A stretch of DNA of 64,000 bases, taken from Mucilaginibacter aquariorum. GTDB taxonomy: Bacteria > Bacteroidota > Bacteroidia > Sphingobacteriales > Sphingobacteriaceae. The notes below the pieces were generated by a model. That model was not told the origin of the DNA. It made no database searches and saw only the letters and a program-made list of their open reading frames with translations. Each line of letters starts with the position of its first letter. Position 1 is the stretch's first letter. The stretch spans positions 167,014-231,013 of the forward strand of contig NZ_JANHOH010000006.1 of assembly GCF_024498135.1 (NCBI RefSeq), given 5' to 3'. A program made the position numbers and the translations under genes. Below, in pieces: positions 24,871 through 33,192 of the stretch.

Positions 24871-25505
24871 TGTTTGTTAATGTTTTTCACAAAAGATGGG
24901 GATAAGTCTGTGTGCGTTATTGATACTATATTATTTGAATTTGATTGTTGTCTGTTATCTAAGCCCGGCATTTTATTGCTCTTAGCTATCATTATTTTTA
25001 GTTTTTCTCTTGCCTTATGCAAGTTTGATTTTGATGTGCCTGTGCTGATGTTCAGCATGTCGCCTATTTCTTCGTGTGTGTAACCTTCAATGGCAAATAG
25101 GTTAAATATGGTGCGGTATGCACGCGGTAACTGACCTATCATATCCAATAACTCATTGTAATTTAAATTCCTGTCTGCCAGCTCCGTATCATTAATATGT
25201 TCGGCCTTTTCCAACTCTTCTGTATAAGCTATTTTTAAGTTCGACCGGTAATAATCTATTGATGTATTTACCATAATACGGCCAAGCCAAGCCTTAAAAG
25301 GCTTGGTAATATCATATTTAGTTAAGTTTTTGAAGACTTTATAAAACCCCTGGTTCATGATCTCTGAAGCCTCATACCTGTTTGTAGCATACCGTAAACA
25401 GATACCCATGGCAAAGCCATAAAAAGCCTTATACAACAGCTTTTGACTCAACCTGTCATCCTTTAAACAGCCCCTTACCAGTTGATTTAGTTCTTCTTCG
25501 CCCAT
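24867..25505 (-). CDS. ECF-type RNA polymerase sigma factor
   Basis: The 212-residue protein has sigma region 2 (about 25-95, EASEIMNQGFYKVFKNL and KPFKAWLGRIMVNTSIDYYR) and region 4 (about 120-185, IEGYTHEEIGDMLNISTG with the recognition helix SKSNLHKAREKL). No regions 1 or 3, so it is an extracytoplasmic-function sigma factor. It is the first gene of a five-gene minus operon: sigma, membrane/barrel protein (overlap of four bases), YceI, DUF5777, Rieske. It probably controls this operon itself and is held by the next gene product. Confidence 0.92.
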   Translation of the reverse strand: MGEEELNQLVRGCLKDDRLSQKLLYKAFYGFAMGICLRYATNRYEASEIMNQGFYKVFKNLTKYDITKPFKAWLGRIMVNTSIDYYRSNLKIAYTEELEKAEHINDTELADRNLNYNELLDMIGQLPRAYRTIFNLFAIEGYTHEEIGDMLNISTGTSKSNLHKAREKLKIMIAKSNKMPGLDNRQQSNSNNIVSITHTDLSPSFVKNINKQ

Positions 25506-25604
25506 ATTAGGGTTCCCTGTTTATCCTTAAATTTGCTACCTTATCTGCATACATCACGGTAAATGTTACGCAAAGGTTGCCAGCCCCGTGAAAAAATTAT
25601 TGAA

Positions 25605-25753
25605 TTATTGATTTAGTGAATTATTGAATTATACATGGAAGTTAATAAATATGCAGGATATTAGCATCTGCAATTAAATAATCAATCACTAAATCAATAA
25701 TTCACTAAATCAGTAATTGTTAATAATCAGTAATTGTTAATAATCAGTAATTG
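25605..25753. repeat. AT-rich inverted repeat followed by a 17-bp tandem repeat
   Basis: AATTATTGATTTAGTGAATT near 25605 has an inverted near-copy near 25700, of the same family as 21520-21566. It runs into 2.5 tandem copies of CAGTAATTGTTAATAAT (25711-25727, 25728-25744, partial to 25753), ending four bases before the AraC start codon. The 252-base gap between the divergent sigma and AraC genes is largely this repeat. Confidence 0.75.
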
Positions 25754-25757
25754 CCGC

Positions 25758-26654
25758 ATGAAAGTACTTCCCTTTACCATTCCTGTACCGCATGGCAAAA
25801 CTATTATAGTGCAGGAAGAAATAATGCCGCATTTTTATCCGCATTTGCACCGACACGCTGAGGTGCAGATAACCTGGATAAAGACGGGGGAAGGCACCTT
25901 GCTTGCAGGGAATAGCATGCATGCCTTTAAGGCCGGCGAAGTATATGTGCTGGGGGCAAACTTGCCGCATTTATTTAAAAGCAACCCCGAGTATTTTGAT
26001 GACGGTAGTACCCTGATCATAGAGGCACTAACGGTTTTCTTTGACCCGGTGGGGAAACTGGCCGCTATGTTTGATTTACCAGAGATGAAGGCCGTACGTT
26101 CTTTTTTTGAACAATGGCAAACAGGGTTTAAAATACCAATAGAAATGCTGTCGGTATTTTCAGGTTTTATTGACCGTATCCAGCTCAGCAAGGGCGCTTT
26201 GCAAATGTCGGTGTTTATTGAGATGCTAAACGCGATGAGCGGGCTGACGGATATTCAGCCCTTATCTGCCGATAGTTACACCCATTCTATGACCGACCCC
26301 GAGGGGATGCGTATTGCATCGGTATACAACTATATTATGCATAATTATGGCAGGGCTTTAACTTTGGAAGAAGTTGCCCGCCAGGCTCATTTAACGCCAA
26401 ATGCTTTTTGTAGATATTTTAAAAAACATACCCGGGTTACCTTCACTGCGTTTGTAAACAAAGTGCGGGTAAACCAGGCCTGCAAATTATTGGTAAATGG
26501 CAATTTGAATAACATTGCCGATGTTGCTTATAACTGCGGCTTTAGCAGTATAACTAATTTTAATTATACTTTTAAGAATATTACAGGCAAGGCGCCGCGA
26601 GATTATGTGAATGATTATGTAGGAACGGTGAAGATCAAAAACGGGATAAAATAA
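25758..26654 (+). CDS. AraC family transcriptional regulator with cupin sensor domain
   Basis: The start at 25758 is preferred; an upstream in-frame TTG lies inside a tandem repeat. The 298-residue protein has an N-terminal cupin-like domain (YPHLHRHAEVQITWI, then GNSMHAFKAGEVYVLG) and two C-terminal helix-turn-helix motifs (LTLEEVARQAHLTPNAFCRYF and NIADVAYNCGFSSITNFNYTF). It is transcribed divergently from the sigma operon and is the nearest specific regulator to the hydroxyproline locus 4 kb away, so it may control it. It could equally regulate unlinked sugar genes. Confidence 0.88.
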   Translation: MKVLPFTIPVPHGKTIIVQEEIMPHFYPHLHRHAEVQITWIKTGEGTLLAGNSMHAFKAGEVYVLGANLPHLFKSNPEYFDDGSTLIIEALTVFFDPVGKLAAMFDLPEMKAVRSFFEQWQTGFKIPIEMLSVFSGFIDRIQLSKGALQMSVFIEMLNAMSGLTDIQPLSADSYTHSMTDPEGMRIASVYNYIMHNYGRALTLEEVARQAHLTPNAFCRYFKKHTRVTFTAFVNKVRVNQACKLLVNGNLNNIADVAYNCGFSSITNFNYTFKNITGKAPRDYVNDYVGTVKIKNGIK

Positions 26655-26667
26655 TTATATTTAGGTA

Positions 26668-27387
26668 ATGAAAAAGCTGATATACATATTGATCCTGTTC
26701 TCGGCTTGTAAAAGCCCGGAAAAAAAAGTAGTTACAACGGCAAAAGAAGCTAAACCTATCGATACCGTTTATATTGAAAAAGATACCACTAAAGATTATT
26801 ACCATACGGTCTATGTCGAAAAGGACAGATCGGCAAAACACTACAAAGCGTTGCTCGACTTTAAGTATGACCATGATGATAGTATAGCTTATAACGCAGG
26901 ATACAAAGTTTTAAAAGTGCGCTACCCTAAACCACTTAAGAAATATAATATTGCCGGGTTACCAAAAGAATGGTTGCCGCTCTACCTTTATAAAGGCAGT
27001 TATTATCTCTATTCGCCATGTAATGCGGCTAATATAGGTATGCGGGTACTTACAGATAGCACTCTGACCTATTATAGCATGGAAGGCCCCGAGCCTAAAC
27101 CCATACTCAATTTTAAAAAGCTTAACGCGAATAAATACGCGTTAAAATCACTTCCAATTTATCAGTTTGTTAAGTCATCAAACATTACTATCTATATTAT
27201 CGACCCCGAAAAAATGATTGCCGTATGGGATGATAAAAACTTACCCGAACCGTACAGATACCAGCTGTATGTTGCAAAAGAAAACGCGGGTAATTTTGAT
27301 ATGGTGGTTAACCAGTCTGTTAATCCCAAACTGCCCGAGTATCAATTTGATAAAATAAACTTTAAAGCGTTGTTGAAAGGTAAGTAG
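26668..27387 (+). CDS. Lipoprotein of unknown function, 239 aa
   Basis: The product has a very short lipoprotein signal (LIYILILFSAC) and a charged mature part. An unusual repeated phrase occurs near the N-terminus: DTVYIEKDTTKDYYHTVYV then VEKDRSAKHYK, two similar units. The remainder looks like a globular alpha/beta domain with YKGSYYLYSPCNAANIGMR. I do not recognise the family. It starts 13 bases after the AraC gene on the same strand and may be co-transcribed with it. Confidence 0.6.
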   Translation: MKKLIYILILFSACKSPEKKVVTTAKEAKPIDTVYIEKDTTKDYYHTVYVEKDRSAKHYKALLDFKYDHDDSIAYNAGYKVLKVRYPKPLKKYNIAGLPKEWLPLYLYKGSYYLYSPCNAANIGMRVLTDSTLTYYSMEGPEPKPILNFKKLNANKYALKSLPIYQFVKSSNITIYIIDPEKMIAVWDDKNLPEPYRYQLYVAKENAGNFDMVVNQSVNPKLPEYQFDKINFKALLKGK

Positions 27388-27414
27388 GGGTATTTACGTT
27401 GCCGGAATGGCATT

Positions 27415-28323
27415 TTAATTCCCCGGCGTTTTATAATAATAAATAGGGGCATACACACCCTCGCTGGTGGTATAATAACCTTTGCCATCGGGTGTAAAGG
27501 CAATGGCTTCACCTTGTTTTTCCTGCTTATAGGGAAGTTCGCGCGGGGCTTTATGCAGGGTTTGCCAAACAGGTTCATTACCTGTGCGCTGCCAATAGTA
27601 AACCCTCTCGTAACTTTTAACCAAAATTTGTTTGCCATCATGAGATACATCAGCCGCGGTTATCCATTTAAAAGGTTTTATCCCCTCAAAAAACAGCCTG
27701 CCCCTAAAGGTGAGGGTAAGTGTATCGTTAGCTTTATATTTAATGGGCGATGAATACACTCCAACACTATCTCCCCGTTTGGTAACAATATACAACAGCT
27801 TTTCTATAGGGTCTATCATCATGGCTTCCGCGTCTTTTGCACCATCAGGGTACTTTAAGTGAAGCGGTACGGGTACAGTGTGGGCAACACTATCCTTGCC
27901 CCATGTGCGTTTTTCTTCGGCGCGATAAACGGTAATAAATTTCCTGTTGGCACTATTATCGCCAATGTCGCCTATATAAACGTAGCTTTTGCCTTTAACA
28001 GGGCCTGGTCCAACAGCTATATCTTCACAATCGCGAACGCCTAACTTCGCGGTGGTATCGCCGGTATAATTTATGATGGTTTTTAGTTTACCATCAGCCG
28101 TAATGGCAAAGAAACGGCTGGTGTCGCCGCTATCATTATGGCCATAATAAATATCAGGGTTTAATCCTGAAGCCGCCAGTCCCGAGGTTTCATCCATCAG
28201 TTTAGAATACAGGTGGCTTTCGGGCAAATGCTTATTATCAATTAAGCGGTGTTTGGCAAACGCTGCTATAAACACCAGGCACAGTATGGGGACAAATATT
28301 TTTAACGCTCTACTTCTAAACAT
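27415..28323 (-). CDS. Membrane-anchored beta-propeller-like protein
   Basis: The start at 28323 gives an N-terminal membrane/signal segment (LKIFVPILCLVFIAAFA); an upstream in-frame start at 28353 lies in a terminator hairpin. The 302-residue protein has repeated strand-turn patterns reminiscent of a propeller of the SMP-30/phytase type (DIYYGHNDSGDTSRFFAIT, KSYVYIGDIGDNSANRKFI, AMMIDPIEKLLYIVTKRGD). The Asp-rich loops could bind calcium. Function is unknown. It is convergent with the 239-aa lipoprotein gene and may share the desaturase direction but lies beyond its terminator. Confidence 0.6.
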   Translation of the reverse strand: MFRSRALKIFVPILCLVFIAAFAKHRLIDNKHLPESHLYSKLMDETSGLAASGLNPDIYYGHNDSGDTSRFFAITADGKLKTIINYTGDTTAKLGVRDCEDIAVGPGPVKGKSYVYIGDIGDNSANRKFITVYRAEEKRTWGKDSVAHTVPVPLHLKYPDGAKDAEAMMIDPIEKLLYIVTKRGDSVGVYSSPIKYKANDTLTLTFRGRLFFEGIKPFKWITAADVSHDGKQILVKSYERVYYWQRTGNEPVWQTLHKAPRELPYKQEKQGEAIAFTPDGKGYYTTSEGVYAPIYYYKTPGN

Positions 28324-28341
28324 AGTTAAGCTATAAAACAA

Positions 28342-28371
28342 AAAACGGCCCATATTATTATGGTCCGTTTT
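28342..28371 (-). terminator. Intrinsic terminator after the desaturase gene
   Basis: AAAACGGCCCATA and TATGGTCCGTTTT form a 13-bp hairpin with one wobble pair, 23 bases beyond the desaturase stop on the minus strand, with a U-run in its 3' arm. Confidence 0.6.
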
Positions 28372-28393
28372 ATAAATGCTTTTAAATTGACAA

Positions 28394-29422
28394 TTAAGAA
28401 TTTTGCGGGGTTAAGCTTTCTTCCTTGGTAAAGCTCATTTCTGCATCTGGTTTTGATACATCTGTTATCGCTACTTTGCCTCTTTCCTTACGCAATATCC
28501 TGTTGAATAATGATATCTCTCTATCAAACAAAAACTGGAAGAATAATTTTGTCCACGATGTGTGATAGTATAAAGTTTCGTAATACTCTGGCGCTGTTTT
28601 TTTAATTAGCGGCAGCTTGTTCCATGGTATTGATGGAAAATCGTGGTGCTCGTTATGGAAACCTACGTTAAAAGCTACCGCGTTTAAGTTACCGTAATAG
28701 CTATATGTTTCCTGCTCAACGCTGTGGGTTAAGTAATGTTCCTGGATCCAGCGGGCACCAAGGGGGTGCAGGCCTACCGAGAACGAGAAGCTTAACAACA
28801 GAAATGCTACTGCAGGCCATCCCATAAAGTAATAAATTACACCGGTAAAAACTATCTGTAGTAACCAGTTGGTTAATATCCAGCCATCAAAGGGATGTAT
28901 CTCGCGTAAACGCGATAAACGGAACAATTGAAACACCGGGAAAAACAATAACCATAATGCTTTACCCAAAAAAGAATTGCTGATCAGTTTTGCTTCCCAA
29001 CGGTTCGGCAAATCGGCATCTAGCTCATGTACGCCCTGAAAAGAGTGGTGTTTAATATGATATTTTTCGAATGATATAGCGCTTGGCAATATTTGCGGTA
29101 AGTTGGCAAACATGGATGCCCAGCGGTTGGCATTACGGTTTTTAAATAATAATTGGTGGGTACACTCGTGTATCATTACAAACAGGGCATGGTCTGCAAA
29201 GGCGCCTAATAAATAAGCCGCGCCAAATATCAGCCACCACGATTGGTCGCGCAGAAACCAAGCCAGTGTTACCTGAAAGGCCACCAGGCCAACTATAGCC
29301 CAAATGGTTTTAGGGTTTTTTCCTATTAAATTCCGCAATTGTGGAAACTGCTTTAGTATCTTCTTAGTACGTATGCGGTGCGGTTCCGATTCCTGGGAAT
29401 AAACAAAATCAGTTTTCATCAT
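28394..29422 (-). CDS. Membrane fatty-acyl/sphingolipid desaturase (DES1-like)
   Basis: The 342-residue inner-membrane protein has three histidine boxes that bind a di-iron centre: HECTH (85-89), HIKHH (122-126) and HNEHH (256-260, followed by DFP). The N-terminus carries SEPHRIRTKKILKQFPQLR, a pattern that resembles the N-terminal lipid-desaturase domain of eukaryotic sphingolipid delta-4 desaturase, which begins with a similar EPH...R..ILK.(F/Y)P. Four or more membrane helices are visible. Sphingobacteriaceae make sphingolipids, so a ceramide or sphingoid-base substrate is plausible; an ordinary acyl-lipid desaturase or hydroxylase is the alternative. Confidence 0.75.
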   Translation of the reverse strand: MMKTDFVYSQESEPHRIRTKKILKQFPQLRNLIGKNPKTIWAIVGLVAFQVTLAWFLRDQSWWLIFGAAYLLGAFADHALFVMIHECTHQLLFKNRNANRWASMFANLPQILPSAISFEKYHIKHHSFQGVHELDADLPNRWEAKLISNSFLGKALWLLFFPVFQLFRLSRLREIHPFDGWILTNWLLQIVFTGVIYYFMGWPAVAFLLLSFSFSVGLHPLGARWIQEHYLTHSVEQETYSYYGNLNAVAFNVGFHNEHHDFPSIPWNKLPLIKKTAPEYYETLYYHTSWTKLFFQFLFDREISLFNRILRKERGKVAITDVSKPDAEMSFTKEESLTPQNS

Positions 29423-29599
29423 ATTAGGTTAAAACGATGAAGATAAGAATAACGTGTTAAAAAAATGAATTTCTTGTAAAATTTTTCCAATTTTTGTTGG
29501 AAAACGATTAACAATATTAACCTTTGAGAAATTATTTTCTTTTAACGGGTTGTTAAATCAATCAGTTCAATAATTATTTAAATCCTTAGAAATTTATTT

Positions 29600-30013
29600 A
29601 TGTGGTGGGTATATGCTCTATTATCGGCACTATTTGCCGCTTTAACTGCAATTTTTGCTAAAATTGGCATAAAAGGGGTTGATACAGACCTGGCTACCGC
29701 CATACGTACGGTGGTTATCTTATTAGTAGCCTGGGCTATTGTGTTGTATAAAGGTACTAACCACGGCATAAGCGGCCTTAGCAAACTAAACTGGACTTTC
29801 CTGGTGCTTTCCGGATGTGCCACCGGCTTGTCATGGATCTTTTATTTTAAGGCTTTACAGTTAGGTAAAGTATCGCAGGTGGCGCCGGTGGATAAGTTAA
29901 GCGTAGCCTTAGCCATTATATTATCTGTGGTGTTTTTGGGCGAACCACTCACGTTAAAAACAGCTTCGGGGGCATTACTGATAATTGGCGGTACGCTGGT
30001 TTTAATATTTTAA
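29600..30013 (+). CDS. Single-domain EamA-type small membrane transporter
   Basis: The 137-residue protein is one EamA repeat with about five membrane helices, starting MWWVYALLSALFAALTAIFAKIG and ending KTASGALLIIGGTLVLIF. Classical EamA (DMT) carriers have two such repeats; single-repeat forms of about 140 residues work as dimers. Substrate unknown. It stands alone, with an AT-rich 5' region (29450-29599) in which I see no clear regulatory site. Confidence 0.85.
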   Translation: MWWVYALLSALFAALTAIFAKIGIKGVDTDLATAIRTVVILLVAWAIVLYKGTNHGISGLSKLNWTFLVLSGCATGLSWIFYFKALQLGKVSQVAPVDKLSVALAIILSVVFLGEPLTLKTASGALLIIGGTLVLIF

Positions 30014-30108
30014 TTGTTACATAGTGTATATGTAACAATTACGAAACCTTCGGGGTTAATCCAAAGTTTCTTGGCAATTTTGTACCTCCAAAGTTAGAGG
30101 GGTTTATC

Positions 30109-32586
30109 ATGCGATCGTTTTTTGTTCTTATTATCTTATTAATTTCCACAATAAATATTAATGCCCAAATGGCAAATGCCGGTAAGGGTAAAATAAGTGG
30201 TAAGGTTACCGATGCTGTTAGTAAACAGCCGGTTGACTATGCCACGATATCGCTATTTAAACAAGGCAGCACAAGCCCGTTCAACGGAATGAGTACTGAT
30301 CCTAAAGGAAACTTTTCTTTGGATAATATTACCGCTGGTGATTACAAACTGACCATTGACTTTTTAGGCTATAAACGCCATACTATAGAACATGTAATTG
30401 TTACCGATGGTGGTAACCTGGCTTTAGGCAATATTTTGTTAGAGCCTGTTCAAAACCAATTAAAAGGGGTAGATATTGTTGCCAAAGCGCCGATTATTGA
30501 AAACCGGATCGATAAAATGGTTTACAATGCGGCTAATGATCTAACAGCGCAAAGCGGGGCGGCTATTGATGTATTAAAGAAAGTGCCCCAGGTTACTGTA
30601 GATATTGATGGTAATGTAGAGCTGCAGGGCAACGCCAATATCCGTTTCCTTATAAACGGTAAACCAAGCAGTATTTTTGGCGCAAGCCTGGCCGATGCAT
30701 TACAAGCTATACCCGGCAGCCAAATAAAAAGTATTGAAGTAATAACCAGCCCGGGAGCTAAGTATGACGCAGCAGGTACGGGTGGTATTATTAATATTAT
30801 ATTAAAAGACAGCAAGGTACAGGGTATAAACGGCAGCGTTAACCTTACCGCGGGCACCAGGCAGGAAAACGGATCGCTAAACTTAAATGCGCGTAAAGGT
30901 AACTTTGGGGTAAACGCCTTTTTTAGCGGCAATGCCATGCTTAACTCAACTGTGCTAAGCACTAACAACCGTAGATCAACCAATACCGCCGGTGATGTAA
31001 CCCGCCTGTTTCAGAATGGCAGCAGCGACTCTAAAAGAAGCGGCTATCAATCGGGGATAAATTTTAACTGGAGTATTACGCCTAAAGATGAATTGACCGC
31101 CTCTGTTGGTTTTGATCATTTTGGTAACCATAACAGCGGCTTAACTAATCAACAGCAAACCATAACCGATGGAGCCGACAATATACTTTCAGATATTTTA
31201 AGCCTGCGTAATTCTGATAGTAAATTCAGTGCTTACTCAACAGATTTGAGCCTGGATTATAAAAAGACATTTAAAAAAGAGGGCCAGGAGCTTGAAGTGT
31301 TGGTTACCACCAGCAACAGTAAAAACACATCAAACTATTTTCAGCAGCAGGATTATTTAAACAACGATGCCGTAACTACGGGTATCAGGGGCAACAACCC
31401 GGGTAACGATAGGGAAACCAATATATCTGTAGATTATACGCACCCTGTAACCAAAACTTTTACCATTGAAGGTGGTGCAAAAGCGGTATTAGAAAATTTA
31501 AAGAACGTTACCAAAACAGATACCTTGCTGGCCGATGGCTCATATATTAATAATGCCGATCAAAGCTACGCGTTCAATTACAAACGTAATATCTACGCTG
31601 TTTACCTGTCAACTTCGGCATCGTTATTTAAAAACTTTTTAGATGTTAAACTTGGGCTGCGTAACGAGTACACTACTACAAGCACCGATTATGGCGGTGT
31701 GGTAATTCCGGGTTACAACACCCTGGCCCCATCGGCTGTTATATCACATAAAATTAGCCCTACGCAAAGCGTTAAGCTAAGCTACTCTTACCGCATCGAG
31801 CGGCCGGACTATGGTGAGATAAACCCTTTCTATAATATCAGCGACCCTAACAACATTAGCACAGGTAACCCTAATTTAAAACCCGAAAAAAGTAACAGTT
31901 TTGAGTTAGGCTACAACCAGTCGTTTAATAGCGGCGCCAATTTTTATATAGGTAGTTTTTACCGTCGCAACAACGATGATATACAGCAGTTTACAACCCC
32001 TTATGATGTTTTAACCATTAACGGTAAGGAGTATACAAACGTGCTGCTTAGTCAGCGTGCCAATTTGGGTACGCAAACAAGTATTGGGGGTAATATTTTC
32101 GCATCGGTACCTGTTACGAGCAAGCTAAACCTGCGTAGCAATATCTTTTTAGTGAGCCGAAATAATAATGCCCCGGGCATTAACAATATTACTGCATTTC
32201 AGTATCGGGTTAATTTGAACGCCAGTTACCAGTTTCCGTCTAATTTTATGGCCGAGGCTTTTGGTAATTACAATTCTTCAACGCGTACCTTACAGGGTAC
32301 CCGCCCCAAATTTTTCTGGTACAATATTGCTGTACGCAAGCAGTTTTGGGATAAAAAAGCCAGCATTGGTTTAGTAGCAAGTAACCCCTTTAGCAAGTAC
32401 ATTGACCAATACTCAACCACATCGGGCCCTACGTTTAACCAGTCAAGCTTAAGGCAATTGCCGTTCCGCTCGTTTGGTATAACGCTTAGCTATAAATTTG
32501 GCAAGCTGGAGTTCTCGAAGGATAAAGGCAAAGAAGGACGCGAAGAGGGCGATCAGGGTATGCCAAACGAGCCTGCAGGCAAGTAA
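30109..32586 (+). CDS. TonB-receptor-like outer-membrane protein (large barrel, peptidase-regulatory N-domain)
   Basis: The 825-residue protein has a signal peptide, a carboxypeptidase-regulatory-like domain (about 25-110, GKISGKVTDAVSKQPVDYATI), a plug domain (about 125-215, including IKSIEVITSPGAKYDAAG) and a large outer-membrane barrel of the OMP_b-brl_3 type. NISTGNPNLKPEKSNSFELG is the usual late-barrel motif. No SusD partner is present, so it is a solitary receptor, perhaps for peptides or metal ligands. The C-terminus has an odd charged tail (GKEGREEGDQGMPNEPAGK) after the last barrel strand. Confidence 0.88.
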   Translation: MRSFFVLIILLISTININAQMANAGKGKISGKVTDAVSKQPVDYATISLFKQGSTSPFNGMSTDPKGNFSLDNITAGDYKLTIDFLGYKRHTIEHVIVTDGGNLALGNILLEPVQNQLKGVDIVAKAPIIENRIDKMVYNAANDLTAQSGAAIDVLKKVPQVTVDIDGNVELQGNANIRFLINGKPSSIFGASLADALQAIPGSQIKSIEVITSPGAKYDAAGTGGIINIILKDSKVQGINGSVNLTAGTRQENGSLNLNARKGNFGVNAFFSGNAMLNSTVLSTNNRRSTNTAGDVTRLFQNGSSDSKRSGYQSGINFNWSITPKDELTASVGFDHFGNHNSGLTNQQQTITDGADNILSDILSLRNSDSKFSAYSTDLSLDYKKTFKKEGQELEVLVTTSNSKNTSNYFQQQDYLNNDAVTTGIRGNNPGNDRETNISVDYTHPVTKTFTIEGGAKAVLENLKNVTKTDTLLADGSYINNADQSYAFNYKRNIYAVYLSTSASLFKNFLDVKLGLRNEYTTTSTDYGGVVIPGYNTLAPSAVISHKISPTQSVKLSYSYRIERPDYGEINPFYNISDPNNISTGNPNLKPEKSNSFELGYNQSFNSGANFYIGSFYRRNNDDIQQFTTPYDVLTINGKEYTNVLLSQRANLGTQTSIGGNIFASVPVTSKLNLRSNIFLVSRNNNAPGINNITAFQYRVNLNASYQFPSNFMAEAFGNYNSSTRTLQGTRPKFFWYNIAVRKQFWDKKASIGLVASNPFSKYIDQYSTTSGPTFNQSSLRQLPFRSFGITLSYKFGKLEFSKDKGKEGREEGDQGMPNEPAGK

Positions 32587-32644
32587 TTTTAAAAACAATC
32601 TGCCGTTAAATAGTATTATAATAATGATATTAAGCATTATCATT

Positions 32645-32836
32645 ATGAATGCTGCAGGCAAACATTATAAATTCATAAACAGTAAGACTGGGTATGTAAT
32701 TTTCTATTCATCATTAAAAAAAGATCTGAGCCCCGATGAGGCAAAGGCCGAGCTGGACAAAATAAAAGCACAGGTTGCCGCTAAAAACTGCATTTACCAG
32801 GAAACCATTTATTGGGAAGAAATGAAGGATGAGTAG
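32645..32836 (+). CDS. Small hypothetical protein, 63 aa
   Basis: A short reading frame starts at 32645 (or 32624) and is well formed: HYKFINSKTGYVIFYSS followed by a charged helix (SPDEAKAELDKIKAQVAAK) and YQETIYWEEMKDE. The helix and codon use look genuine. I do not recognise it. It follows the receptor gene by 58 bases. It could be cytoplasmic; no signal peptide is present. Confidence 0.5.
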   Translation: MNAAGKHYKFINSKTGYVIFYSSLKKDLSPDEAKAELDKIKAQVAAKNCIYQETIYWEEMKDE

Positions 32837-32994
32837 ATATAATACTCCTCATCTATTTATTTCGCGGGAAATAGTGCAGACAGCCGGTTATTCGGGGGAT
32901 AAAATCTTGAACAATATTCAAGATGCTGACGATCCCTCCGCATAAGCTTGCCTTATACTTTCGTTTGTATACTACAACATAGTTTTTAAGCAAT

Positions 32995-33082
32995 GGCGTT
33001 GCCTTTGGCCGGGCTTTACACTCATACGCCTGCTGGCCTTGGTCACGGGCAGGTATCCGTTCCACTCCCTAACGCGGAATGT
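32995..33082. repeat. Intergenic repeat remnant (GCGTTGCCT...CCCTAACGC type), copy 1
   Basis: This stretch shares ordered blocks with 46651-46715: GCGTTGCCT, GGCC, GGGC, CTCATACGC, CCCTAACGC and GGAATG. It sits in the 356-base gap before the 33193 gene. The remainder of the gap (32837-32994 and 33083-33192) is AT-rich and holds nothing I can name. Confidence 0.45.
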
Positions 33083-33192
33083 TTTTTAGAAAATTTTTCC
33101 ATTTGCACTATTCTGCTGAATATCAGTATATTTATATACCAATTATAAGCGGGTTATACCCCCGTTTTTTATCGTATTAAATATCTCACAGT

